Notes: generated by a model from the letters alone, not told the origin. Numbered from the stretch's first letter, positions 1-7,434 are shown. The stretch: 16,081 bases of DNA from Gemmatimonadota bacterium (GCA_019689775.1 JADGGV010000039.1:1-16081), one strand, 5' to 3'. A program made the numbers and translations.

Positions 1-996
1 CTCGAGCACCGCGCCGAGCCCCGCCACCACCGCCGCTCCCTCCTCGTCCCCCGCCGCGGCCGCCGCGCGGCACGCCTCGATGTAGGTCGTCCCCACCGTG
101 GCGGCGGCGCGCCCGGGCTCCGCCTCACGCTCGACGCGGGCCCGCCACGCCGCGTTCACGCGGATGATGACGCCCGCCTCGTCCAGCACCGCCACCTCGC
201 TCGGCAGCGAGTCGAGCACCGCCGTGCTCAGCGCCTCGCTCTCCGCCAGCGCCTGCGTCGCCCGCTGCCGCGCCAGCGCCGAGGCGATCAGATCGAGAAC
301 CAGCCGCAGCCGCCGGGTCCGCTCCGCCGCCCACGGCGGCCGGCCGCTCACCCGCACCAGCAGCAGCGAGCCCGTCACCTCGCCGCGCAGCTCGAGCGGC
401 AGCCGCAACGCGAACGGCGACCGGGGGAGCGGGCCCACCGCGTCGATCGCCGCGCCCGCCGCGAGCAGCGCCGGCAACCGCTCCGCGTCGACCGCGACGC
501 CCGGCCGCGTCCACGTCCGCGCCGCCCGTGCCGCCTCCCCGGCCGTCACCGGCGCCTCCAGCGACACGGCATCGACGTCGAGGAACTGGCCCAGCCAGCC
601 CAGCGTCGCCTGGATCGGCCCGTCGAGCGCCTCGTCCGACGCGTGCGCGAAGCTCGTCGAGATCAACGTGAGCATGCGCTCGTACTCGAGCCGCTCGTCC
701 AGCGTCCGCGCCGCGGCCCGACGACGCGCCCGCTCCGCCAGCAGCGCGCCGATCAGCACCGCCTCGGCGGCGAACACGAGGAGCGCGCCCATCAGCTCGC
801 GCCAGTGCTCGCGCCACACCCCGAGCTCGCGGTCGAGCGCCGCCGCGACGGCCGCCGGCCGCGGCGGCTCCGGCGGCGCCGACGTCGCCCCGACCGCGGG
901 GCAGAAAAGGCCGGACGCCGCCCCCAGGAGGAGGGGAAGCGCCCGGCCGATCCGCAACGCCCGACTGCTGCCGTAGAGATATGCTGCTATGGCCAT
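1..996 (-). CDS. Membrane-anchored GAF-PAS sensor, probably a histidine kinase (N-terminal part, runs off the window)
   Basis: The frame read on the minus strand in triplets from base 1 is open from an ATG at 994-996 to the window edge (332 codons, no stop), so the 3' end is missing. Residues about 12-38 form a signal-like hydrophobic stretch, and residues about 68-87 a clear membrane helix (LMGALLVFAAEAVLIGALLA) followed by an Arg-rich coiled segment. Residues about 105-245 look like a GAF domain (TLGWLGQFLDVDAVSL; LRLPLELRGEVTGSLLLVRV). Residues about 250-332 begin a PAS domain (AVLDSLPSEVAVLDEAGVII, then VGTTYIEACRAAA). In proteins with this order, the PAS domain is usually followed by a dimerisation/HATPase kinase module, which would lie beyond base 1; that is inference. 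The start has only a weak purine-rich stretch upstream, and the frame stays open further upstream into the preceding gene. It lies 43 bases downstream of the DUF4136 lipoprotein on the same strand, so co-transcription is likely. Confidence 0.85.
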   Translation of the reverse strand, partial: MAIAAYLYGSSRALRIGRALPLLLGAASGLFCPAVGATSAPPEPPRPAAVAAALDRELGVWREHWRELMGALLVFAAEAVLIGALLAERARRRAAARTLDERLEYERMLTLISTSFAHASDEALDGPIQATLGWLGQFLDVDAVSLEAPVTAGEAARAARTWTRPGVAVDAERLPALLAAGAAIDAVGPLPRSPFALRLPLELRGEVTGSLLLVRVSGRPPWAAERTRRLRLVLDLIASALARQRATQALAESEALSTAVLDSLPSEVAVLDEAGVIIRVNAAWRARVEREAEPGRAAATVGTTYIEACRAAAAAGDEEGAAVVAGLGAVLE

Positions 997-1039
997 CCGC
1001 CCCGTCCGGGCCGCGGCTCGCGACCCCCACGGCCCCGGC

Positions 1040-1618
1040 TCATCCGGGCGCCCGTCGCGGGAACTGGTCGAACATCTGCTCGGTCACATCGTCCACCCGC
1101 TTCGCCACGTGGCGCGGGTTGTCCGGCAGCCGGTCCATCCCGATCCCCCGCCACACCAGCTCGTTCCGCTTCCGGTCGATCAGGTCCACGACCAGCGTCC
1201 CCTCCCGCACCTCCTTCACCACCGTTTGCGTCCCGCCGGGCCCCCAGTAGTAGTTCCAGTACGGCCCGTTCACGTAGTCGTACGTCGTGATGTCGAGGCG
1301 CTTCTCCGTGGACAGGTGGTAGGTCACGGCGAGGTCACCGCCGTGGTCCACCCGACGCAAGCCCCGGTCCGCAAGCTGCTTCTCCACGCTCGCCATGATC
1401 CGCATGTCCGTCAGCTTCGACGGCGGCGGCGTCCCCTCGCGCCACGAGTACGTGTGGTAGCGCGAGAAATCGATCGACGGATTGACCATGACCTGCGTCG
1501 CCGGCTCGTGCGCGCACCCCGCCAGCGCGCCCCCGACCACGACCAGGCCCGCACCGGCGACGCGCCGTACCGCGCCGGCCCGCCGCCGCGCCCGATCCTT
1601 CCATCCGTTCCATCGCAT
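1040..1618 (-). CDS. DUF4136-family lipoprotein
   Basis: This 192-residue protein has a lipoprotein signal peptide: an Arg-rich n-region, the hydrophobic run VAGAGLVVVGGALAG and a lipobox LAGC with Cys35 as the predicted lipidated residue. The mature part carries the typical DUF4136 opening (PSIDFSRYHTYSW), then a central segment matching the family pattern (DLAVTYHLSTEKRLDITTYD) and a C-terminal stretch ending RHVAKRVDDVTEQMFDQFP. The function of DUF4136 is unknown; members are small envelope lipoproteins. I chose the ATG at 1616-1618 because GGAGA sits about 7 bases upstream and the signal peptide begins there. The frame is open about 41 codons further upstream, but that part looks non-coding. 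The gene precedes the GAF-PAS sensor by 43 bases on the same strand. Two Tyr/Trp-rich patches (YDYVNGPYWNYYWGPGG) are seen near residues 130-150. Confidence 0.85.
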   Translation of the reverse strand: MRWNGWKDRARRRAGAVRRVAGAGLVVVGGALAGCAHEPATQVMVNPSIDFSRYHTYSWREGTPPPSKLTDMRIMASVEKQLADRGLRRVDHGGDLAVTYHLSTEKRLDITTYDYVNGPYWNYYWGPGGTQTVVKEVREGTLVVDLIDRKRNELVWRGIGMDRLPDNPRHVAKRVDDVTEQMFDQFPRRAPG

Positions 1619-2052
1619 CGCACAGTCTCCACGGCCGCCCCGGCGCCCGAACATCCGCGCCGGGGGACGGCACCGCTGGAATCGTTCGCCTGACCTGCCG
1701 CCGGGCACGCCCGCCGCCCCGCCTCGACTCGCACGCGGCACCCCGATGCCGGCACTGACCGCATCGCCGGCCCCTGATTGAATGGTACAGCCGCCCCGCC
1801 GGCGTCTCGATTGGACCTATGCCCGATTCCATCACACCGCCGGCGCGTGCCGGCTTCTTGCGCCTGTTCGCTCGTTCGCGTCCCCCCCGGACCGGTGGCG
1901 ACGACGCCCCCGAGCGCGCCACGCCCCGTACCGGTCTGCCGGCCCGACGTGCGACGCGGCGGCTGCTGCGGTAAGATCGGCGCGGCCGACCGGCGCGGAA
2001 TCCGGGAAACGACGTGGGTGAGGGCGTGGCTTCCGGCGAGGGCCGGCTCTCA

Positions 2053-2147
2053 GATCCGGCCCGCCAGACCGGTTGGCCTCTCCCGCGTTCGCTTGCGCTC
2101 CCGCTCCCGAACGGCGGGGAGCGGTAGCGGGAGCGGAAGCGAACGCG
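2053..2147. repeat. Dispersed intergenic repeat, copy A
   Basis: This segment shares ordered sequence blocks with 14305-14466 in the same orientation: ATCCGG followed by a C or T and CCG, then CGCTCCCGCTC, then AACGGC and a block ending GAGCGGAAGCG. Copy A is compact; copy B holds roughly 70 extra bases in the middle. Both copies lie just beyond the 3' ends of genes. No coding potential is evident. This is a by-eye alignment, so the exact boundaries are approximate. Confidence 0.6.
2084..2147 (-). terminator. Long GC-rich hairpin downstream of the histidine kinase
   Basis: Left arm 2084-2103 and right arm 2128-2147 are complementary at 19 of 20 positions, and a second GC-rich inverted pair lies inside the loop (GCTCCCG against CGGGGAGC). 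It begins about 25 bases after the kinase stop codon. There is no strong U-tract, so rho-independent termination is plausible but not proven. The hairpin is part of dispersed repeat copy A. Confidence 0.5.
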
Positions 2148-2171
2148 AATACAAAGCTTGCGGGCGTCGGA

Positions 2172-4757
2172 TCAGGTGGCCACGGCGTCGCCCGGGAGGG
2201 CTCCGGGGGCGCTCGCCGGGCTCGGTGCGGCCTCGGCGTCCGGCGGGAGCCGGACGTCGACGGGCGCGAGGAGTGGGAGCGCGAAGGTGAACGTGCTCCC
2301 CGCGCCCTCCTGGCTCTCGACCCAGATGCGGCCGCCGTGCGCGGCGACGATCCCCGAGGCGATGGCGAGGCCGAGGCCGGCGCCGCGGCGGTCGGTGGGC
2401 TGCCGCTTCCAAAAACGGTCGAAGACGCGCGGGAGCTGCTCGGGCGCGATCCCCTCCCCCTCGTCCTCCACCGAGATCCACAGCTCGGTGTCCCGCACCT
2501 CGGCGCGGACGCGGATCGAGCCGCCGGGCCGCGAGAACTTGATCGCGTTGCTCACCAGGTTGCCGAGCACGCGGGCGATCTGCCGGCCGTCCACGGAGAT
2601 CGGCGGCAGGTCGGGCGGCGCGTCGACCTCGAGCGTGATGTTCTTGGCCGCGGCGAGCGGCTGGAGCATCGCGCACGCGCCGGCGACCAGGGCGCCGGGC
2701 CGCTCCGGCCGCCGCTCGATCGTGAAGCGCTGCGACTCCATGCGCGAGGCGTCGAGCAGGTCGTCGATGAGCGCCTTCATCTGGTCCGTGGCGCGGCGCA
2801 GCATCTCGTGCCATTGCCGCACGTCCTCGCGCCGGTCCGGCGTGGTGTCGTCGAGGAGCGAGAGCGTGGCAACCATCGTGGTGAGCGGGACGCGGAGGTC
2901 GTGCGAGACGGCGCCGAGCACCTCGTTGCGCGCGACGACGGCGCGCTGCGCGCTCTCGTAGGTGGCGGAGTTCGCGAGCGCGAGGCCGGCGCGGCGCGCC
3001 AGGTCCCGGGCCGCCATGAGGTCGAGCGGGCCAAAGCAGCGGCGCGGAGAGGAAAGGCCGAACGTCACCGCGCCGAGCAGGCGGCCGCGGGCCTCGATCG
3101 GCACGCTGACGTAGCCTCGCGGTGCGGCTTCCGGGGCGACGCAAAGGCGGCGGCTCAGCTCGGCGGCGTTCCCCGGCGTGTCGCCGCAGGCGCCCACGAA
3201 GTCGGGAGCGCCGGCGCGCATCACGGCGATCGGCGTGGGCGCCGGTCCGCCGTCGGGCGGCCCCGGGCCGGCCGCGAGGACGCCGCCGGCGCCGAGCAGG
3301 CGCTCCCGCCCCGGCTCCGTGTGCGCGACCGCGACGCGGCGCACCGCGCCGTCCGGGCCGAGCAGGTCCACCAGGCAGAAGTCGCCGAGCGTCGGGACCG
3401 CCAGCCGTGCCAGCGTCTGCGCGGTCACGTCCACCTCGAGCGCCTCCTCGAGCGCGTCGCTCGCCCGCGCCAGGAAGCGCTGCATCTCCTCGGCCGCCTT
3501 GCGCTCGCTGATGTCGAGCATGCAGCCGACCACCCGGATCGGCTCGCTCCGCCCGTTGCGCACGACGTGCGCGCGGTCGAGGACGGTGGCGTAGCTGCCG
3601 TCGCCGCGGCGGAACGCGTACTCGTCGCTCCACGAGTTGTCGACGCCGAGGATCGCGCGCTCCAGCCCGCGGACGACGCGCTCCCGGTCCGCCGGATGGA
3701 TCCGGTCCTCGAACCAGTCGATCGACGGCCGGATCTCCTCGGGAGCGTAGCGGAAGCGTTGGGCGACGGCGCCGTTCCACGCCATTCGCCCGGTCGCCAG
3801 CTCCCACTCCCAGTGCACGTCGTGCGTCGCCAGCTCGACGAGCCGCAGCCGCTCCTGGCTGGCGCGCAGCGCCTCCTCCGCCCGGTGCCGCTCCGTGATG
3901 TCGAGGAGGTAGACGCGGATCTCGCCGACGTTGCCCGCCTCGTCCAGCGTCGCCGCCAGCTTGGCCAGCACCTGCGCCGGTGCGCCGTCGCGTCGCACGA
4001 AGCGCAGCTCCTCCAGCGGGATGACAGGGGTGGCTGCCAGCCGGTCGAGGAGCGCGGCGAAGTCGCCAGGGCGCGCCTCCAGCGAGCGCAGGTCGGCGGC
4101 CAGCGCCGCCTCGATCGACTCGAAGCCGGCGATGCGCGCGAACTCGGCGTTGCACGCCAGGATCCGTCCGTCGGCACGCGCCACGGCGTGCCCGGCGAGC
4201 GCGTCGTCGAAGCTGCGCCGCAGCCACGCGGCCGAGAGGGCGCGCTCCGGTGGGTAGCGCCCGTCCGCGAGGCGCTCGACGGCGCTCGCCGCCACGGCCG
4301 CGAGCTGGCGCAGCAGCGTCGCCTCGTCCGGCTGCCAGCGCCGCGGGCGCGGATCGCCCGCGGCCAGCACGCCGATCCGTTGCCCGGCTGCGTCCAGCAG
4401 CGGCGCGCCGAGAAGCGCGACGAGCCCGGCGCCGAGCAGCGCGGCCGCGGCGGCGCCCCCCGCGCCCTTGCGCGCGTCCTGCACCGCGAACACGCGGCCC
4501 CCGCCGGCGCCATCGCCGCCGTCCAGGTCCAGGAACGGCGCCAGCCGCAGCGGCCCGGCCGCGCCCGCGCCGTCGAGTCCCGTCGCCGCGGCGATCGTCT
4601 CGCCACCGTCGGCGAAGAGGGAGACGAGCGCGGCAGGCGCCCGCAGCGCGCGCGATGCGACCTCCACGACGTGCCGGAGCAGCTCCCCCGTGCCCGCGGC
4701 TCCGCCGGCCCGCTCGTCCGCGGGTCTGGGGGCCTCGGCCGGTGTGATGCTGCTCAT
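2172..4757 (-). CDS. Soluble multi-domain sensor histidine kinase (GAF-PAS-PAS-GAF-HisKA-HATPase)
   Basis: An 861-residue protein with no signal peptide or membrane helix, so it probably senses a cytoplasmic signal. By eye the order is: GAF about 20-165; PAS about 175-290 ending LLDITERHRAEEAL; a second PAS about 300-425 with a PAC-type end (GCMLDISERKAAEEM); a divergent GAF about 425-600; HisKA with phospho-acceptor His619 (GAVSHDLRVPLTTMVATLSL); and HATPase_c about 720-828. The ATP site shows the N-box (NLVSNAIKFS, Asn737), G1 box (EDEGEGI, Asp765), F-box (RVFDRFWK) and G2 box (GAGLGLAIA), all intact, so it should be active. The C-terminal 30 residues are Pro/Ala-rich. The ATG at 4755-4757 has GAGGGG 6 bases upstream; the frame is open 109 codons further upstream, but that stretch looks non-coding. 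No response regulator is adjacent, so its partner is unknown. Confidence 0.93.
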   Translation of the reverse strand: MSSITPAEAPRPADERAGGAAGTGELLRHVVEVASRALRAPAALVSLFADGGETIAAATGLDGAGAAGPLRLAPFLDLDGGDGAGGGRVFAVQDARKGAGGAAAAALLGAGLVALLGAPLLDAAGQRIGVLAAGDPRPRRWQPDEATLLRQLAAVAASAVERLADGRYPPERALSAAWLRRSFDDALAGHAVARADGRILACNAEFARIAGFESIEAALAADLRSLEARPGDFAALLDRLAATPVIPLEELRFVRRDGAPAQVLAKLAATLDEAGNVGEIRVYLLDITERHRAEEALRASQERLRLVELATHDVHWEWELATGRMAWNGAVAQRFRYAPEEIRPSIDWFEDRIHPADRERVVRGLERAILGVDNSWSDEYAFRRGDGSYATVLDRAHVVRNGRSEPIRVVGCMLDISERKAAEEMQRFLARASDALEEALEVDVTAQTLARLAVPTLGDFCLVDLLGPDGAVRRVAVAHTEPGRERLLGAGGVLAAGPGPPDGGPAPTPIAVMRAGAPDFVGACGDTPGNAAELSRRLCVAPEAAPRGYVSVPIEARGRLLGAVTFGLSSPRRCFGPLDLMAARDLARRAGLALANSATYESAQRAVVARNEVLGAVSHDLRVPLTTMVATLSLLDDTTPDRREDVRQWHEMLRRATDQMKALIDDLLDASRMESQRFTIERRPERPGALVAGACAMLQPLAAAKNITLEVDAPPDLPPISVDGRQIARVLGNLVSNAIKFSRPGGSIRVRAEVRDTELWISVEDEGEGIAPEQLPRVFDRFWKRQPTDRRGAGLGLAIASGIVAAHGGRIWVESQEGAGSTFTFALPLLAPVDVRLPPDAEAAPSPASAPGALPGDAVAT

Positions 4758-5159
4758 CGTCGTCCCCTCGGAAGCCGCGCCGCCCGCGCCGTTCGCGAGC
4801 CCGGGGCGGAACGCTTCGGGTCGTCGTCCGTCGACTGCAGGGCCGTCCAGCGGCCGGGGCCGGCGCGGCGGCCCGCATTTGCCGCCCTGCAGCACCCTCC
4901 TCTTCACTCTCTCGACGCGGAGCGGCGCCAAGAATTGGACCTTCGACCGAGCGACGCCGTGGCGCGCGCGCGCCGGCGACGATCGCCGACCCCGCCGTCC
5001 GCCGGCGCCGGCCCCGGGGACGTAATCCCTTCGTCCAATTACCCGAGCCCTGGCGCGCCGGTTAGATACCCGGACGTGCCGCACGGGAGCCCGCGGTCAT
5101 TCACCCCAGCGCCTCACTGCCTACGGCCACAACGCGTGGCCACACATGGAGAATCGCAC
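4758..5159. other. Divergent promoter region between histidine kinase (-) and CHRD lipoprotein (+)
   Basis: No gene is visible in these 402 bases. The region must hold both promoters. An exact 8-base inverted pair (AATTGGAC at 4933-4940, GTCCAATT at 5033-5040) stands out in otherwise GC-rich DNA and could be an operator or chance. A weak plus-strand promoter candidate is TTACCC (5039-5044), an 18-base spacer and TAGATA (5063-5068), which would leave a leader of roughly 85 bases. None of this is strong evidence. Confidence 0.4.
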
Positions 5160-5762
5160 ATGCAGAACCGTCGAATCTGGCCGGTGCTCGCGCTATCGCT
5201 GATCGTCGCGGCCGCAGCGTGCGACAACGAGGAAACCGTCGACGTCGTGCTCCTCCGCGCGAACCTGGCGCAGGTCAACACGCCCACGTCCGGCGGACCC
5301 GCGAGCGGGACCGCCGACATCGCGATCACGGGCAACCAGGTCCTCAGCGTCCGCATCACGGCCGCCGGCCTCGACAGCGTCGTCCACGCGCAGTTCCTGA
5401 TGTCCGGCAGCTCCTGCCCGACGCCCGCCGCCGACACCAACGACGACGGCATCATCGACTTCAACGAGGGCGCCAGCGCGTGGGGCAGCATCCTCGCCCC
5501 GATCGACAACACCCCGCTGAACAACACGATCGACGTCGCCGGCTTCCCCACCGGCTCCTCGTACACGTTCGTGCAGACGACCGACTTCGGGCAGTTCACG
5601 AACTCGATCATCGGACTGGATGGCGCGGCGCTCGACCTGGCCACGCGCACGATCGTCGTCGCCGGCGTGACCGGCCCGGTGCCCACGACCGTCGACTCGA
5701 TCCCGCCGCTCACCGCCGCCCAGAGCGTGCCGGTGCTGTGCGGGCCGATCACGGCCCGATGA
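5160..5762 (+). CDS. CHRD-like lipoprotein with an EF-hand calcium-binding loop
   Basis: A 200-residue secreted protein. The N-terminus is a lipoprotein signal (IWPVLALSLIVAAAAC), with Cys21 as the predicted lipidated residue and an acidic start to the mature part (DNEE). The body resembles CHRD domains: a strand-rich stretch (VVLLRANLAQVNTPTSGG, then GTADIAITGNQVLSVRITAAG) followed by the usual aligned His (VVHAQF). Residues 92-103 (DTNDDGIIDFNE) are a canonical 12-residue EF-hand loop, with Asp/Asn/Asp at positions 1, 3 and 5, Gly at 6, Ile at 8, Asp at 9 and Glu at 12. Calcium binding is therefore a reasonable inference. Cys86 and Cys194 could form a disulfide. The ATG has GGAGA 7 bases upstream. 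The CHRD fold is of unclear bacterial function. The frame is open a long way upstream, but that part is antisense to the kinase and not real. Confidence 0.85.
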   Translation: MQNRRIWPVLALSLIVAAAACDNEETVDVVLLRANLAQVNTPTSGGPASGTADIAITGNQVLSVRITAAGLDSVVHAQFLMSGSSCPTPAADTNDDGIIDFNEGASAWGSILAPIDNTPLNNTIDVAGFPTGSSYTFVQTTDFGQFTNSIIGLDGAALDLATRTIVVAGVTGPVPTTVDSIPPLTAAQSVPVLCGPITAR

Positions 5763-5913
5763 CGCGTCACGGCTCCACCTGATCGGCCGGGGTCGAGGCG
5801 GCCGGGACCAGTTGTGCCAGGCAGCCTCCTTCTCCCGAACTCCGCCTCCCCCCGGCCCACACCATCGCCTCTGCCTCCTCCGCGGGAGGCCGGGGCGCCC
5901 TCCTTGCCCCCGC

Positions 5914-5949
5914 CCCGCCCCGGCGCGCACGCGTGTGCGCCGGGGCGGG
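5914..5949 (+). terminator. Strong GC hairpin downstream of the CHRD lipoprotein
   Basis: Arms 5914-5926 (CCCGCCCCGGCGC) and 5937-5949 are perfectly complementary over 13 bases around a 10-base loop (GCACGCGTGT). It lies about 150 bases after the CHRD stop codon and has no U-tract. It is plausibly a transcription terminator or RNA-stabilising structure, but could simply reflect GC extremes. Confidence 0.4.
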
Positions 5950-6103
5950 CGCACCCCACCACGGGCTCGCCGGTGCGCGCACGACCGCCGCGCGGGCGAC
6001 GGCGGCTCTCCCGCCGCCCGCGCGCGGGGTTGCCAGGAGCACAGACGATGGCACCGCCGCCCGCGGCGAGAGGGCGCTGCCCCGCAGGGAGAGGACCCCG
6101 GCG

Positions 6104-6223
6104 CGCCGCGAGCCGGCGCCGCCTGCGGCAGCGAGGGGCTCCGGCCCGCCGCGAGCCGGCGTTGCCCCGCCGCGCACCGCCGCCGCGGCCGCGGCATGTC
6201 GCCTCCCCCGCCATGAGCCGGAT
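6104..6223. repeat. Short degenerate direct repeats
   Basis: The 15-mer CGCCGCGAGCCGGCG occurs exactly at 6104-6118 and 6147-6161, and a diverged copy (CGCCATGAGCCGGA) at 6210-6223. The spacings are 43 and 63 bases, so this is not a regular array. No open frame uses it convincingly. Confidence 0.5.
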
Positions 6224-6294
6224 TTGCCCCCGCCGCGGCGCGGATCCGTGGCGGCATCGCGCCGTCCGATTCCGCTCACTGCGCCGGGCTCAAG

Positions 6295-6433
6295 CCCCGT
6301 CCGATCCCCGACCGGACCAAACCCCGTCCGGTCCCGCGCCCGGCCAAAGCCCCGGCCGGCTCCGCGCCCGGCCGCGGCCACGGCTGGTTCCGCGCCCGGC
6401 CCGAGTCCCGTCCCGGCCCGCGACCGAATCGAA
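6295..6433. repeat. Imperfect tandem repeat, unit about 27-28 bases, five copies
   Basis: Units start at 6295, 6322, 6350, 6378 and 6406. They share the pattern CCCCGTCCGGT, then CCGCGCCCGGCC, with variable ends such as AAAG or CGAG. A more distant sixth unit may precede it (6261-6294). The first and last copies are the most diverged, and the middle three share CCGCGCCCGGCC exactly. Unit length changes by one base, so there is no selection for a reading frame. It is a degenerate minisatellite. Confidence 0.6.
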
Positions 6434-6451
6434 CGCGGCGCGGCCGGTCTC

Positions 6452-6570
6452 ATTGCCGTTAACCCCGCAAGCACGGCGGCCGCGGCGACGCTTGCAGGGA
6501 TTCCGGCAATAATCGCCGTCAAGACCGCAAGCACCGCTGGCGCGTCCATGCGTGCGGGGTTGACGACAAT
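6452..6570. repeat. REP/BIME-like array: four copies of a ~21-base motif in alternating orientation
   Basis: Copy 1 (plus) is at 6452-6473 and begins ATTGCCGTTAACCCCGCAAG. Copy 2 (inverted) is at 6490-6510, copy 3 (plus) at 6511-6533 and copy 4 (inverted) at 6551-6570. Read in one orientation, they share ATTGYCGTYAANCCCGCAAG with a few differences each. Copies 1/2 and 3/4 can each pair as a stem-loop, the layout of bacterial REP/REPIN or BIME elements. Just beyond copy 4, CAATCCGGCGGCG at 6567-6579 is repeated exactly at 6612-6624. No RAYT transposase is seen in the window. Confidence 0.6.
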
Positions 6571-6626
6571 CCGGCGGCGTCCCGGCGCGAAGCCGCGAGC
6601 GCCCTGAGCGGCAATCCGGCGGCGCC

Positions 6627-7345
6627 GGCTCCGAGGAGCGCTACGCCGCGCACCTGGGCCGGCTCGAGCAAGCGAGGCCGGCGTTCCTCCAGCACCCGCG
6701 CTCGTGCCCCCTCCACGAGTGGGCCGGTAACGGTCCGACGCCGGACATCGACGAGGCGCCCGGCACCACCCGCGCCGTCGATGCCGACGACGCGGCACGC
6801 CATTGCCGTCGCGAACCGCCGCCCCGAGCGGTACGGTCCCCAGCGCGCGTTCCTCTTCCCGCCGGACCGCGACCGCGCCGCCTACCTGGCCGAGCTCGAC
6901 GAACGCGGCCTCGTCTTCATGCGCGCGCGGCGAGCCGGACGTCATCGAGCGCTGCGGCGGCGAGGCGTGGATCTACCGGGCACGCGGCGGCGAGCGGGAG
7001 CCGCCCGTGGTCTTCTTCACCCTGTCACGCAGCTCCGGCGCCCGGATCGTGTTCGACCCAACCGAGCTCCGCTGCGGGGATCCGCCGAGGGCGGAGCGTC
7101 TCCTCCACGCCGACACGCGCGCTACGCCCGGCTGAGGATGCGCGAGGTCATGAAGCAGCAGACGAAGGGCGGCACCTCGCGGATGATCCCCGGAAGCAAG
7201 ACCGGCGTCGGGGCGGCGGGCCCCCTTCCCTCCTCCGCCTCGGCGCCGACAACCTCGAGGCCGCCGAACAGCTCTCCCGCGGCGAGCGCCCGGCCGTGCC
7301 GACCTACGCCGGCTCGCCACAGGGGTCGCCCATCGCGGGCGGGAA
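6627..7345 (+). pseudogene. Decayed plus-strand coding remnant spread over all three frames
   Basis: Coding-like pieces with G or C at nearly every third position follow one another in different plus frames. 6627-6800 reads SEERYAAHLGRLEQARPAFL. About 6820-6930 reads PERYGPQRAFLFPPDRDRAA, then YLAELDERGLVFMRA. About 6935-7120 reads GEPDVIERCGGEAWIYRARG, then PPVVFFTLSRSSGARIVFDP. About 7125-7210 reads MREVMKQQTKGGTSRMIPG. 7233-7345 reads LRLGADNLEAAEQLSRGERP. At least four frame changes are needed to join them; the one near 6925-6940 falls in a GCGCGCGC run. I do not recognise the family. The simplest reading is an inactivated gene, since neighbouring genes are intact. Repeated assembly errors, or chance GC periodicity for some pieces, cannot be excluded. 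No full-length product is possible as written. Confidence 0.4.
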
Positions 7346-7399
7346 TCCAGGCTGGGATCCGAAGCCGGACCCCGGAGCCGGAGCCGGCGGACGGAACGG

Positions 7400-7434
7400 C
7401 GATCGCGGAGCCGGGGCTTCCGGCTCCGCGATCG
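7400..7434 (-). terminator. Perfect hairpin downstream of the outer-membrane protein gene
   Basis: Arms 7400-7414 (CGATCGCGGAGCCGG) and 7420-7434 are perfectly complementary over 15 bases, with a 5-base loop. It lies 31 bases beyond the stop codon of the minus-strand outer-membrane protein gene, the right place for its terminator. There is no T-tract, so factor-dependent or structure-only termination is possible. Confidence 0.65.

Larger units (their letters stand above)
1619..2171. other. Intergenic region between the DUF4136 lipoprotein and the histidine kinase
   Basis: No convincing gene is visible in this 553-base gap. Short open frames on both strands give Arg/Pro/Ala-rich, low-complexity translations. 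The part nearest the lipoprotein (1619-1800) should hold its promoter and ribosome binding site. Bases 1771-1790 are a small AT-richer island, but no clear -35/-10 pair stands out. The kinase-proximal end contains the hairpin repeat described separately. Confidence 0.6.
5763..6626. other. Gene-poor, repeat-rich, GC-extreme intergenic stretch
   Basis: No credible gene is seen. Long open frames on both strands translate to Pro/Arg/Ala/Gly-rich low-complexity peptides, as expected when stop codons are rare. The stretch holds a hairpin (5914-5949) and three repeat sets, listed separately: short direct repeats at 6104-6223, a tandem array of about 28 bases at 6295-6433, and a REP-like alternating array at 6452-6570. 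Together they suggest a non-coding accumulation site rather than a broken operon. Confidence 0.6.

Noticed and set aside
125..1030. Long open frames on both strands at the left edge
   Set aside because: The true gene is the minus frame in phase with base 1, which shows signal peptide, membrane helix, GAF and PAS. The other frames are Gly/Ala/Arg-rich noise.
2073..5762. A plus-strand open frame of about 1,229 codons
   Set aside because: Most of it is antisense to the well-supported histidine kinase and is rich in Arg, Ala and Glu, as expected of shadow frames at this GC content. Only its last 200 codons (from the ATG at 5160) are a real gene.
6295..6433. Possible CRISPR array
   Set aside because: The 28-base units are directly adjacent without spacers, diverge from each other, and no cas genes are present.
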